Assembly (NCBI GenBank): GCA_905178155.1
Contig: CAJINV010000001.1
Span: forward strand, 8,091,599 to 8,155,598
Origin: Amoebophrya sp. A120
Lineage: Eukaryota; Sar; Dinophyceae; Syndiniales; Amoebophryaceae
DNA: 64,000 nucleotides
Reading direction: 5' to 3'
The translations under genes were made by a program, and so were the position numbers. The notes below the pieces were generated by a model. The model saw nothing but the letters and a program-made list of their open reading frames with translations. It searched no databases and was not told the DNA's origin. Positions 30,786 through 40,178 of this stretch are shown here, piece by piece (the stretch's first letter is position 1; the number at the start of each line of letters is the position of its first letter).

Positions 30786-33777
30786 ATGGACGCTGCTGCA
30801 GATCCAGACCCGGGGGTAGCTGCACCTTCCGGGCCCTCCACGACATCGGCTCGCCCAAAAAGCAGCGTGCGCCGGACGCGCGCAGTTATATCACCCTATG
30901 ATATCTTCGAGGACGAAGATGAGGCGGAGCACGAGTTGGATACTTTTTTTCTCGCGGCAGAGCAGCAGAATGAGCCCATTTCGCCCCGCAGTCCAGCTAA
31001 CCGGCCTTCCACGTCGTGTTCGCACACCGCGCAAACGAAATTCGACGCCGCAGCGCGCACGGCAAGGAGGGCAGAGCGCGCGATCGCGGAGCAAGAATTC
31101 ACCAGGATGCGGAACCAATCCGCCGGCGGAGGGGGGCCAGGTGCCGGAGGCGTTGTGGACCATGCGGCATTCATGCAGGAGAGCGGCAAGGTCACAGGCC
31201 AAATTAGCCAGATCGAGCAGGGCGTAGAGCAGGTGCTCACGCGGCACAAAGAATTTGCGCAAGGCCAGGCAAACAAACTGAATCGGGCCCAGACCGCAAC
31301 GCTCAGCAGTCGGAAGGGAAGCATGGCAAATTTGGGTGCTAGGGAAACGGCAGGTACGGATAAAATAAGTACTTATGTGCTAGCTCTGACTTAGTGTAGA
31401 AGTAGATCTAGATCTAGATGATACGTACTTGTTTAGTACTGAAAATAAAACTACCAGTCGGAATAGGTTTGAAAATTAGTATGTACTATGAAGTATACAG
31501 AAAAAAGAATGTTGACGAAACAGAAAATGGAATGCGAATGGTAACCGGCATAGTATACGCTAAAACACTCACAAGGTGGCGCGACGGGCTCGGGTGCGGG
31601 AGCTGATAGCGCACGCGATAGCGACGACGAGAACCGAGGACTGCAACTGGTTGCGCGTGACCTTTGTCCACCCGAATGGGTGCGGAACGCGATGAAGTCG
31701 CAGAAAGGTGCGCGCGACATGATCAGTGCCAATATACAGGCGGTGCCGGAGTTCGCGCCCTCTACCGCAAGTTCCCGACGAAGACTCCGCAGTGCGGAGC
31801 GACACCGACAACAAATGAAGTTCCAGGAGAACGCAAGACAACAGAACTACGAGTAATATCAACGATGTAATTATCAATAAATTTCATCTGCACCATGATG
31901 TATGAGCTGCGTATCTTTTTGGACCGTGAAGGTGAAATTGTGTTGAAGGGTTTTTGTTCGTCTCCGAAATAAAACGAAAAGCTTTTTGATTGCGCCTGTT
32001 GACATTGATGCCCACTTCTTTTCGCATCAGGTTTACGCGAAAGACGCAGCACAGCTACGCGGTAAAGCGTGTCTGAGGCTAACAAAAGCGTCACCGCCCA
32101 GGGCTATCCAAAGCCTTCGCCGCGCATCATCCAGAGGGTCGCGCTTTCGTGCTTAGCGCAGCCCCAGCTCATGCGCCAGGGAGCGCTCTGCACACTGACA
32201 GAATAACCGCCGGCCACTGCGTCCAAGTTCGCGCGCCCGGGCGCGAGCTGATGCCCCACCCAAAGAGCCCCCCCAAGCCGGGGCTACGCCGGCGGTCGCA
32301 CCGGGCCGCGGCAGTGTGCGCGCCCACTCGTCTCTCTTTGTGTCAGGCAGCAGATGATGGCCCCTCCGGTGTTGTCTTTGGTGCCTGCGCCGTGCCGTCG
32401 GTCCTAAATTAGGACCGGTGGGGCGCTGGCTCCATAAAATGATATGCATATGGCTATGGGACCACGTCCACGAAGCAAAGACGGCGCTTCAGCTGCGCAC
32501 GTTCCCGCTCGTGCATAGATAAGAACACTACTGCAGCGACCTGCTGTCGTGTTTTGGGATGAAGCAGAGTTGTAGCTTCGGCTCCAAATGTTCCCGCTCT
32601 CGTTTTCTGTTGTTCTTATCCTCCAACTCCGTGCATAGATAAAGAAGTTTTCATCTATGCACGGAGATGATTGGACGATCAGAGTTGAAGCTTCTCCTCC
32701 AGATGTTCCCGCTCTCTCAAAAATGGTGTTCTTATCCCTCCTGTTCGTGCATAGAGAAGAACACCATTTTTAGGTCGTTACAAACATGTTCTTATCTATG
32801 CACCATTTGGAACAGCATTTTTGCGAGAGCGGGAACCTCTGGCGCAGAAGATGTCACTCTGCTTCGTGCCAGCCACCAACTTCAGGTCGTTGCAAGCGTG
32901 TTCTTATCTATGCACGACGTGGAGGATAAGAGCAGCAGTGTTCGAGAGCGGGAACATTTGGCGCAGAAGCTCCAACTCTGCTTCACGCCAAAACATCAAT
33001 GCCAGGGCGTTGCAGTAGGTGTTCTTATCTATCTCTCCGAAGCGTTCAAACGAGTACCAGGCGGGAAGCTTTCAAGGTCTTCTGCCAGTGCGTCCACCAT
33101 CGCCGCGAAAGCGGTGCCAACGGTGAGTGAGTGGGGCGGTGGGTGGGAGATTGGGTTGCGCTTGAAGAGTTCCAAGGGGTCACGAGGGGCCTGCGCACCA
33201 AGTCCGCACGAGCCGGCTTGCGGCCTTTTTTGGGTTGCGAGTACGTAGGGCCCGGGGCCGCGGAAAAGATGCGCGCCTGCGCCGGATGGCTGTGTTGTGA
33301 GTGCCCGTTGGGCGCGTCGATCTGCGCAGTGGGGGGGCCTCATTAGTCTAGGTCTAGGCTCGCCGGGGTGCTGAAATGCCTGCTGGTTCCTCTAGAACGA
33401 CGCCTGGGCCGCGTGCAAAAACCCACCAGGGGAGGCAACAGCACTTCTACGCAGGCGCGCCCATAAAAACTGCAGCGCCTGCCTTGGCGCAAAAAAAAAG
33501 GCAAATCCCGACGGTATGCTGCGAATTTCTTTAAGGATAAGAACAGTGCTGCAGATCACCTATTTCGTCTCTATACATCAGGTTTACGCGAAAGACGCAG
33601 CACAGCTACGCGGTAAAGCAGCGGAAAGCCGAGCTTGCGGAGTGGCGGAAGAAGAACATGAAACCTACAGAGCTCTACGACCTAGTTAGGCCGCCGAGTG
33701 CGAGTGCCCGGTCAGGTACCAGCTCCCGACCAGCCAGCAGACCTGGCACCGCCTCGGAAGCCCACAGAGGGTATTGA
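30786..33777 (+). CDS. low-complexity protein with a disrupted last intron/exon boundary
   Basis: Preferred model: exons 30786-31353, 31576-31852 and 33582-33777, 346 aa. Intron 1 is GTACGG...CACAAG, phase 1, joining RETAG|GATGSGAG. Intron 2 uses GTAATA at 31853, overlapping the in-frame TAA, and an ATCAG acceptor, phase 2, joining QQNYE|FTRKTQHSYAVKQRKA. The N-terminus is Pro/Ser-rich and acidic (PYDIFEDEDEAEHELDTFF), with a helix IAEQEFTRMRNQ and a Ser/Arg-rich C-terminus (RPPSASARSGTSSRPASRPG). A second copy of the same acceptor and first 38 nt of exon 3 lies at 32025-32068; using it would end the protein after AVKRV. If intron 2 is not spliced the protein ends ...QQNYE at 31856. Function unknown. 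Confidence 0.6.
32025..32068 (+). repeat. 44-bp direct repeat, upstream copy
   Basis: Identical to 33576-33619 over 44 bp. It contains the 3' splice site CATCAG and the first 38 nt of an exon (GTTTACGCGAAAGACGCAGC...). The flanking bases differ on both sides. The two copies bracket a 1.5-kb segment. Confidence 0.9.
32069..33575. mobile_element. 1.5-kb insertion between 44-bp direct repeats
   Basis: This segment separates two identical copies of a splice acceptor plus exon start. It has no convincing coding frame. Positions 32461-33035 hold several imperfect copies of a roughly 120-nt unit in both orientations. The rest is GC-rich. It could be an insertion with an unusually long target duplication, a noncoding retroposon, or the middle of a tandem segmental duplication. 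The absence of clear inverted ends leaves the class open. Confidence 0.5.
32461..33035. repeat. inverted and tandem repeats of a ~120-nt unit
   Basis: TGTTCTTATCTATGCAC occurs at about 32788 and 32910 on the + strand, and its complement GTGCATAGATAAGAACA at about 32512, with shorter variants near 32630, 32655, 32750 and 33020. GAGAGCGGGAAC (32828, 32943) and its complement GTTCCCGCTCTC (32588, 32706) are interspersed at constant distances. The two + copies are about 121 nt apart. The arrangement would let the transcript fold into long hairpins. Confidence 0.75.
33576..33619 (+). repeat. 44-bp direct repeat, downstream copy
   Basis: Second copy of the acceptor-plus-exon repeat (see 32025-32068). 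This copy continues in frame into the real exon 3 (QRKAELAEWRKKNMKPTELYD), so it is probably the functional one. It is preceded by a pyrimidine-rich stretch. Confidence 0.9.
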
Positions 33778-33906
33778 TTGTAGGTCTTTCTTGATCTTGT
33801 GTACTAGATCTAGATGCTTGTGCTTTCATGTGGGCGAAATCAATCTCTCGTTGTAGGCATGCGAATCTCGACCTTTGTATCTATTCTCTGATTCTTTACC
33901 CATTCC

Positions 33907-35720
33907 ATGGATCGTGCACTCGAAAAAAAACACAGCGCCTTTCCACCCCCCGAGGAGGAGGAGGACGGGCGAACGCTACTCCAAAAAATGTGGGATACTC
34001 TAATCCCGCCACGAGACCCCGCAGAACTGCTGCCGCCACCACCGCGAAATATGCAGGACGACGACGACGACTTGCCAGACGGCCCGCCCTGCGGGGTGTT
34101 TTGGTTGCAGCTCGTCACGGTTTTTGACTTTCTGCAAGCGGTCGAGGACAAACTGAAACCGCCAGTACTCGAACCCGCAGTAGAAAAGAGGCTGAAGCGA
34201 CAATGTATGATGATTTTTTCCAAATATACGTGCACTTGTGTCTTTGCCGGTCACGGTCAGGTTGCCTTGCTTGGTGCATCGACGCAAAAAATCATACATA
34301 GATCATACTCTGCCTCTGGAGAACTAAAGTTGTCTCATCGTCTACAACTCTTAATTGTTTATCACAGGCAACTTCGTTGTCGCCGGCATGCGGCTGCGCA
34401 AGGCTTTACGGGTGAGGAGGAAAATGGCCGGAATAATCCACCACGCGTTAGAAGGTTGGGTACCAATGCGGACCACATGGTTCTGCATGTCCTACTTTAA
34501 TCGCGCCGTCACCATTCAACGCTGGTGGAGAGGCTGTAAGGCAGAAATACGGACGGAATACCTCCGGATACGAGAAAAGTAAAATTCGGACATGGTTCTC
34601 GTCCTTGTTCTTTTCGTGCTCGTTCAAAATTCGTGCATCGGTTTGTCACGCTCGGCGCCGTAAATCTGACTTTCAAGCTCACGATACTCATACGGTCGGC
34701 TTTTTCGCTTGACCACGTCTAGGCTGAAAAGATAGAAGTAGAACGAATTTTTTGCATTTCGAAACTACTTAAATCAAAACAGGTTCTGCGAGATCGAGAA
34801 GAAGGTTATGTACAAGAAGGCCAAAGAGATGGACGAAGTGCAAGCCAAGGAGAAGGCCAAGTTTGAGGCCACACAGAAGAACAAGGCGCGGCAGCGGCTT
34901 AGCAAGAAGAAGGAGCCCACAGCGGCGGAGTGGGAGGAGCGGATTCGGTTTATGATGGTGCCAGAGGAAATCCGAGTGCGCGTGGTCAAGGACTACCTCC
35001 GCTACACTCGCTTCCTCCGAGTACAGGAGATCACCAAGCACCAGCAACACTGGTTCAAGGAGCGCGCGGACTGGCTGCTCGGCCGGACCGCGACGACCTT
35101 CTTGGGTCTGAAACTCGGGAAAACGGGGAAGAAAGCGCCCCCGATGCCGCTGTGCCCGCCCATGATGCCGTCGCTCGACGCGTTTCTGGATCTCATCAAG
35201 CAGGCACACGCGCTGAAGGACGGGTATCCGGCAGACTTCTACGTGCCACTGGAAACGCGAGTCAGAAAATTCGTCGAGGCCGAAGAGGAGAAGCAGTTAA
35301 AAGAGGGCGTCAAGAAGAAAAAACCAAAACTATCCGGAAAGGAAATCATCCAGCAGACATTTCTGGCACAGGATCCAGACGCAGGATCAGCGGTATCTAC
35401 TATGTCCATTTTGATGTTATTCCTGATGATGTCTTGTGTGACCCCAGCGATAGGAAAAACAGGTGGCAATTCATCATTCGTTGCCGTTGGTCTTTTGAAA
35501 AGCAAAACAAGTGTGAAACTCAAAAAAAATCTTCCCTGCTCAGACTGAAGACGCGCCAGACGACCTTGCGGATTCCAAGACTACGGCCCAGGTGATGGCC
35601 GGACTGAAGGACCGCTTTCAGGCTCAGCAGAAAAAGATCCTCGCGGAGCCCGTGGAGCGCGATTCAGACGTCGATGAAACGTTTCAGGAACTACCACGAA
35701 TTCTACCGCCGAAGGCGTGA
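33907..35720 (+). CDS. IQ-motif protein
   Basis: Exons 33907-34204, 34368-34578, 34783-35392 and 35544-35720, 431 aa. All introns are GT-AG with matching phases (1, 2, 0): KRLKRQ|CNFVVAG, LRIREK|FCEIEKK and DPDAGSA|TEDAPDD. The N-terminus is Pro/Asp-rich (PPPEEEEDG, DDDDDLPDGPP). Residues about 145-165 carry an IQ-like motif, TIQRWWRGCKAEIRTEY, a likely calmodulin-binding site. Then come a charged helix (KAKEMDEVQAKEKAKFEATQ), a conserved-looking helical domain (PEEIRVRVVKDYLRYTRFLR) and a Lys-rich segment (EGVKKKKPKLSGKE). The start is the first ATG after an in-frame stop. The gene lies only 130 bp after the previous one, but no splice joins the two frames. Role unknown; calmodulin-linked cytoskeletal or flagellar functions are common for such proteins. 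Confidence 0.78.
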
Positions 35721-36902
35721 AGTAGATGAAGGCGAGACAGTAGATCTTGCAGCTGTAATTTTCTTGTAAAATTTGAACTTAAAGATAAAGAACCATCCAT
35801 ATCCAACAAAGTTTCAAAACATCCAACAATTCCAATCCATCAATATGATTCAAAATACAGCAATGTCTAATATGCAAGCAAAGTCGATAGTCGGTCGACG
35901 AACCAGTACAATTTCCAAGAATGCTACTGCTTGAGAGAACTTTCTTTTACAATGATTCTTTGTTTACTGTAGAAGTGCTAATCTTCGAAAAAGAAAAACC
36001 TTTATATTGACCTCTATAGGATGCACAATGCTTCAAATGGATAATCTCATTTTGGTGGTCTTCCTTCTGCTGCAACAAGAATCGCTCGTCCCGAGGAGGA
36101 GGAGGGTCCACTGAAGTGGAAGCACCGAAATAGGGCAGTGTTGCACCACCCCCGCGCTGCGCTCTTCTAACGGATCATTTGGAGCCTGGCAGAGCTTCCG
36201 GTAGGAATGAACTTTTTTGGAAAAAAATCAATGCAACAGAAGTGACAGGTGAAGCAAAGAAAGACCAATGAGTGGAGTAGTCTAGGAGTAGGACGACTAA
36301 TACAGAACTATACGTGGCCGCAACTGTGGCACAGAGAGTCAACAATGACTTGCAGTTCTTTCCTGATACGCACAGATGCGCGTGCTGCAGCTTCAATGCA
36401 TTTTCTACACTGCTCGATGAAGTTGGTGGGGCAATGTGATGTCTTCCATATTCAGGTAAGAAGCTTGTGCTTGTGCGGTTTTGAGCGCTTCGGTTCGTCA
36501 ACGTAGTTTATCAGTTTATCGGGAGCGTGGAAGTTTGAAATTCACACGCCGGCGTTTTTTGTCTTGCCGTGGAATGTAGAACTGCTTGTGCCGATGCTGG
36601 AGCGCCGCTGAGAGTTCGTTGAACTTCAAGTTTGCGTTTTTTACAGTTCGCAGAGAGATAGCTTTGAATTACTGACGAGTTTGCGGGTTCGTTTGAAGGC
36701 ACGGCGACACAGACAGTGCCTTCAATAAGAATAAATGCTAGCAGTGAAGTAAAAAGGGGCAGCCCACTCAGCAGGCTTGCGTTTTCGATGTCGAAGGTAG
36801 AGATATAAGCGGATATTTTTGTATTGGAGTCGTGCCTAATCCACATTCACTGATCATGGGCCCGGAGCGTTCTTGAGTGCTCAAAGTGTATGGGAACATG
36901 AA
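35721..36902. other. intergenic region
   Basis: About 1.2 kb, AT-rich at first. I see no supported gene; the frames present are short and biased. Confidence 0.45.
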
Positions 36903-37703
36903 ATGGGCTGCAGTCAGGGCAAACAACCGTCTCCGGCAACCAGCGCCAAGGTGCGCAGTTTCCCCGAGGAGGGCGACGAGTCGGCGAGAAGCGCAGCGGC
37001 ACATCATGGCGGCAACGGCAGAACACAGCACGCGGATAGCGCCGGCGCTGGCGGCGACAAGAAAGAGGAAGAACCGAATGAGATAATCGACGTGACCAAG
37101 GAGCTCGGAGCGACGACGGGCTCCACGTCGTCGGCGCACCAGAGCAACGCTGCCAACGCGGACCAAGCCACGAAAAAACCCCGGAGTTCGTATCGCACTC
37201 CGAAAAAGGCCGGCGGCGCAAAGGGGGCGGCGGCGGGGAACAACAAGGACCAGAGCAACAATCTGAACGCGTCCAGTGCCAGCAACGCGCTCGGTGCCTC
37301 CGGGACTTCCGTGCAGTCGCAGCCGAGCAGTGCGCCGCCACTGAGCAGAACGGACACGGGGGACTTGCCGTCCGGCCGACGGCAGCAAAGCCGCGATGAA
37401 CCACCACAGCCACATCAGCAGCAGTTCTCGTCCACGGCTCCGCTGCCAAAAGCCGCGCCTTTTCGCGGGCCGCCACAGGGCGGGATCGACCCCGCATCGC
37501 CTGCGTCGGCTCGGGGAACAGGGGACCATACCGCGCCGACCACGCCCATTCACAACTCGGTGACGCCGACCTACCGGGCGAACCAGAAGCTGATTCGCCA
37601 CGCGACCGCCGAGGAATTGAGGACGGGGGCCAGCCTCGGAATCACACAGCCGTATGAAGATCCCGAGGAGCTTTTTCTCGAAAAAGATCCGAAGGCGAAA
37701 TGA
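36903..37703 (+). CDS. MGC-type lipidated low-complexity protein
   Basis: Single exon, 266 aa. I chose the ATG at 36903 because the protein then starts MGCSQGKQPSPATSAK, a strong N-myristoylation plus palmitoylation context that would anchor it to membranes. The body is disordered, rich in Ala, Gln, Ser, Pro and Asn (SSASNALGASGTSVQSQPSS; DEPPQPHQQQFSSTAPLP). The C-terminal 50 residues are more ordered (TPTYRANQKLIRHATAEELR...YEDPEELFLEKDPKAK). An upstream in-frame ATG at 36873 would bury the MGC motif. Such proteins are common on the inner membrane complex or flagellar membrane of alveolates (family knowledge). The specific role is unknown. Confidence 0.7.
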   Translation: MGCSQGKQPSPATSAKVRSFPEEGDESARSAAAHHGGNGRTQHADSAGAGGDKKEEEPNEIIDVTKELGATTGSTSSAHQSNAANADQATKKPRSSYRTPKKAGGAKGAAAGNNKDQSNNLNASSASNALGASGTSVQSQPSSAPPLSRTDTGDLPSGRRQQSRDEPPQPHQQQFSSTAPLPKAAPFRGPPQGGIDPASPASARGTGDHTAPTTPIHNSVTPTYRANQKLIRHATAEELRTGASLGITQPYEDPEELFLEKDPKAK

Positions 37704-38360
37704 CCTGCTTGCTGTCTTACCGGCACCACTTCCCTCTTGATGATTAGCTGTATCTTCAACCTGCGTTCATGATTATAACCACATCATTTTTACGGGACCA
37801 CGCACATACAGAGCTTCACCTTGCTCTTCTAATCCGGAAGAAGCTTGTTGCTTTCACGAGGAACACATTTTAGTACGACATTCCGCGAATTATGATTTTA
37901 TCAGCATGATGGAAAGGGGCACGGCCACGGGTAGCCTTTACGAACAGGCTACACGATACTGCACTGATTGCGTTCGAACTCGGTTTTTCAAGGAGAATCG
38001 GTTTTTTTTCTTCACGAGCCGGATTCCTCAGCGTAAAGATTCAGATTGCAATACACTTCGTCGCAAAAGGTATTTACTGCGTGCATGCATCTTGCTTCTT
38101 CGGGTACCTAGTTTGGCCTTGATTCAAAATACTTTAACACAGTGGTGCTTCATTATCATTTTTATGATATGGCTGAGGCTGCCGCTGCCCGACGCCGACC
38201 GAGGATCCCTCATTATCCCGAGAGTTTACTTGTTTCCGAATCGAAACGCTATCAAGAAATGTCTAGCGTCAACACCTGTTCGAGAAAATGAAATTCATAG
38301 AGAATTCGGACCATATCTTTGTTCATCACAGCGATTTCGATCTTAGCACCCACCGGAAAA
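37704..38360. other. intergenic region
   Basis: No supported gene or repeat. The frame of the next gene is open a little upstream of 38361, but I see no better start there. Confidence 0.45.
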
Positions 38361-39544
38361 ATGGCAACATGCGGCGCAGCAGAAGGTAAAAACAAGACCT
38401 CGCCGAAGATGCAGCATCACGAAGATGCGTATGACCACAGCCACGGAGTATTAAATCAGCACATGGTGATCAAGGTTGCGCCGGAGAAATCCGAGGACTT
38501 CTTGTTGTTTGGCGATGAACTGCGTTGAATCAGCACATGGTGATCAAGGTTGCGCCGGAGAAATCCGAGGACTTCTTGTTGTTTGGCGATGAACTGCGTT
38601 GTCGCATTGGGCGAGACATGATGTACAGGGCCCCACCTTCCGATGGAGTCACGGGGAAGAAGAAAGGCCTTCTTTCGCAGGCAGTGTCTCGTGCAAGACT
38701 GTTTCTAAAAGCGCCGCTAGTCTTCACCGGTGTCCTATTGTACAGCGCGCTCGCCTTCATACCGTTCCTCGGGCGCTGGATCGTGAACCGCGTGGTATCA
38801 AACCTGCTTCCAAAAGTGATGGGCCAAACGGACAAACTGACACGCAGCATCCGTGCGGAGCTGCTGAAGACCATTTCGGGAAAAGTTTTAGACTTCGGCG
38901 CGGGCTCGGGTATCTACATGAAGTACTGCTTTCCGCCCTACACGAAAACGGCTACGGAAGTAACCAAATATGTAGCGCTCGAGCCAAATAGGCGACTACA
39001 TTCGCACATTCAAAAAACGTTCGATGATATCAGAGAAAATAAAGCGGTTCTTGTGGGGGACGCTGACGGAAGGACAGCACCTGATGCTGCGGTTGACAAT
39101 AAACAGTGGAATGATCATGTTGACATCTCAAACAAGGCGAACGACGTTCTTGAAATCGCAGGCGAATTTCTCTCGGATCTAAAGGTGCGGTTACATGCCC
39201 AGCCGACCTTTGATTGGATCATCCTGGGTAACGTCCTCTGCGAGGTGCCGGACCCGCCGAGTATCCTTCGCGACCTCGATTCTTTGCTGAAGCCAGGCGG
39301 ATTCGTATTTTTCAGCGAGCACGTGGGCTACAGGCCTGCGAACAGCTGGCGCAGATGGCGCCAGAATTTGGTGGCGCCCTGGTGGCGGCGCGTTTCTGAC
39401 GGTTGCCAATGCAACCGCGATACGATGCACACAATCAGTAGGGCGGTCCCGAATTGGGCGGTGCACAGTTTCGAGTTCGACTCTTGTGGCGTTATGCCGT
39501 GGAATGCGCTCTTCCAAATCGGACTTGCCAAGAAAATTGCCTGA
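38361..39544 (+). CDS. METTL7/TMT1-like SAM-dependent methyltransferase
   Basis: Exons 38361-38474 and 38549-39544, 369 aa. A membrane segment (APLVFTGVLLYSALAFIPFL, about 85-105) precedes a class I methyltransferase fold: motif I VLDFGAGSG at about 150, acidic EPN after the second strand (YVALEPNRRL), a FDWIILGNVLCEVPDP block, LKPGGFVFFSEHV, and a C-terminal SWRRWRQNLV...WWRRVSDGCQCNRDT that matches the METTL7 pattern (EH...W...DGC..TR). METTL7 proteins are ER/lipid-droplet-associated thiol methyltransferases. The reading frame is broken by a 74-nt tandem duplication unless 74 nt are removed. GT-AG sites within the duplicates (38475-38548) do exactly that, giving NQHMVIK|VAPEKSEDF. Confidence 0.82.
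38454..38601 (+). repeat. perfect 74-nt tandem duplication with built-in GT-AG intron
   Basis: The two copies, 38454-38527 and 38528-38601, are identical (each starts AATCAGCACATGGTGATCAA). The unit contains AAG|GT, so duplication automatically made a 5' site (GTTGCG at 38475) and a 3' site (ATCAAG ending at 38548) 74 nt apart. Since 74 is not a multiple of three, the methyltransferase is frameshifted unless this segment is spliced. An assembly or haplotype artefact is the alternative. Confidence 0.85.
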
Positions 39545-40178
39545 TGGCACGTAGACGGTCTAGGAGTTTATATATTGACCTCTGAGATTGAGACAGTGTT
39601 TAGCCTGAGAACAAGATTCACAGAAAGGCTGTGTTCATCACGATGGATCTGTTTTGTTTGGCCGGTCACTTGTTCTTGATGTACATCGATTCGAAGAACA
39701 ACTACCGATGATCATAGTGATTCTAAAATAAGAGCGGAACCTGACGGGGATCTGATTCTGAAGGACAAATGTATGTGACGGATCGAAAGAAGGATCAGGA
39801 TTCAAAGCGAGATTGCTCCTCAGAGGCGCCGACGAGATACTTAAGCCCAGAACCTCATGTTCCTACCTGGTTCTTGCTGCAAAAATATCACCCAAGTGAG
39901 TCCATTAGCCCGCCGTCTTGTAAGAACGCAATTATAAGTATTGCACATGATCATGTGCCAGATCCAGAGGGAAATTCTGCTTGCGAATGTTTGCTGAGTG
40001 ACACTGTCTTTCTAGGTCGCCCCGGCGTCGAGTGAAAGCCGGCACGACAGTATGAGTGGTTGCAATAGTTGTATCTGAATCTTGTTCAAGTTCAACTCAC
40101 TTAACCTTTTTGCGAGAGAAAATACGTACCATTTATCCCTGTATCCGTACATCGAGTTCTTCATACGGAATCACAATC
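39545..40178. other. intergenic region
   Basis: No supported gene, RNA or repeat. Confidence 0.45.

Noticed and set aside
32149-33346. Frames of 87-193 codons inside the 1.5-kb insertion
   Set aside because: They run through inverted repeats and change character at repeat borders; no start context, domain or splice continuity.
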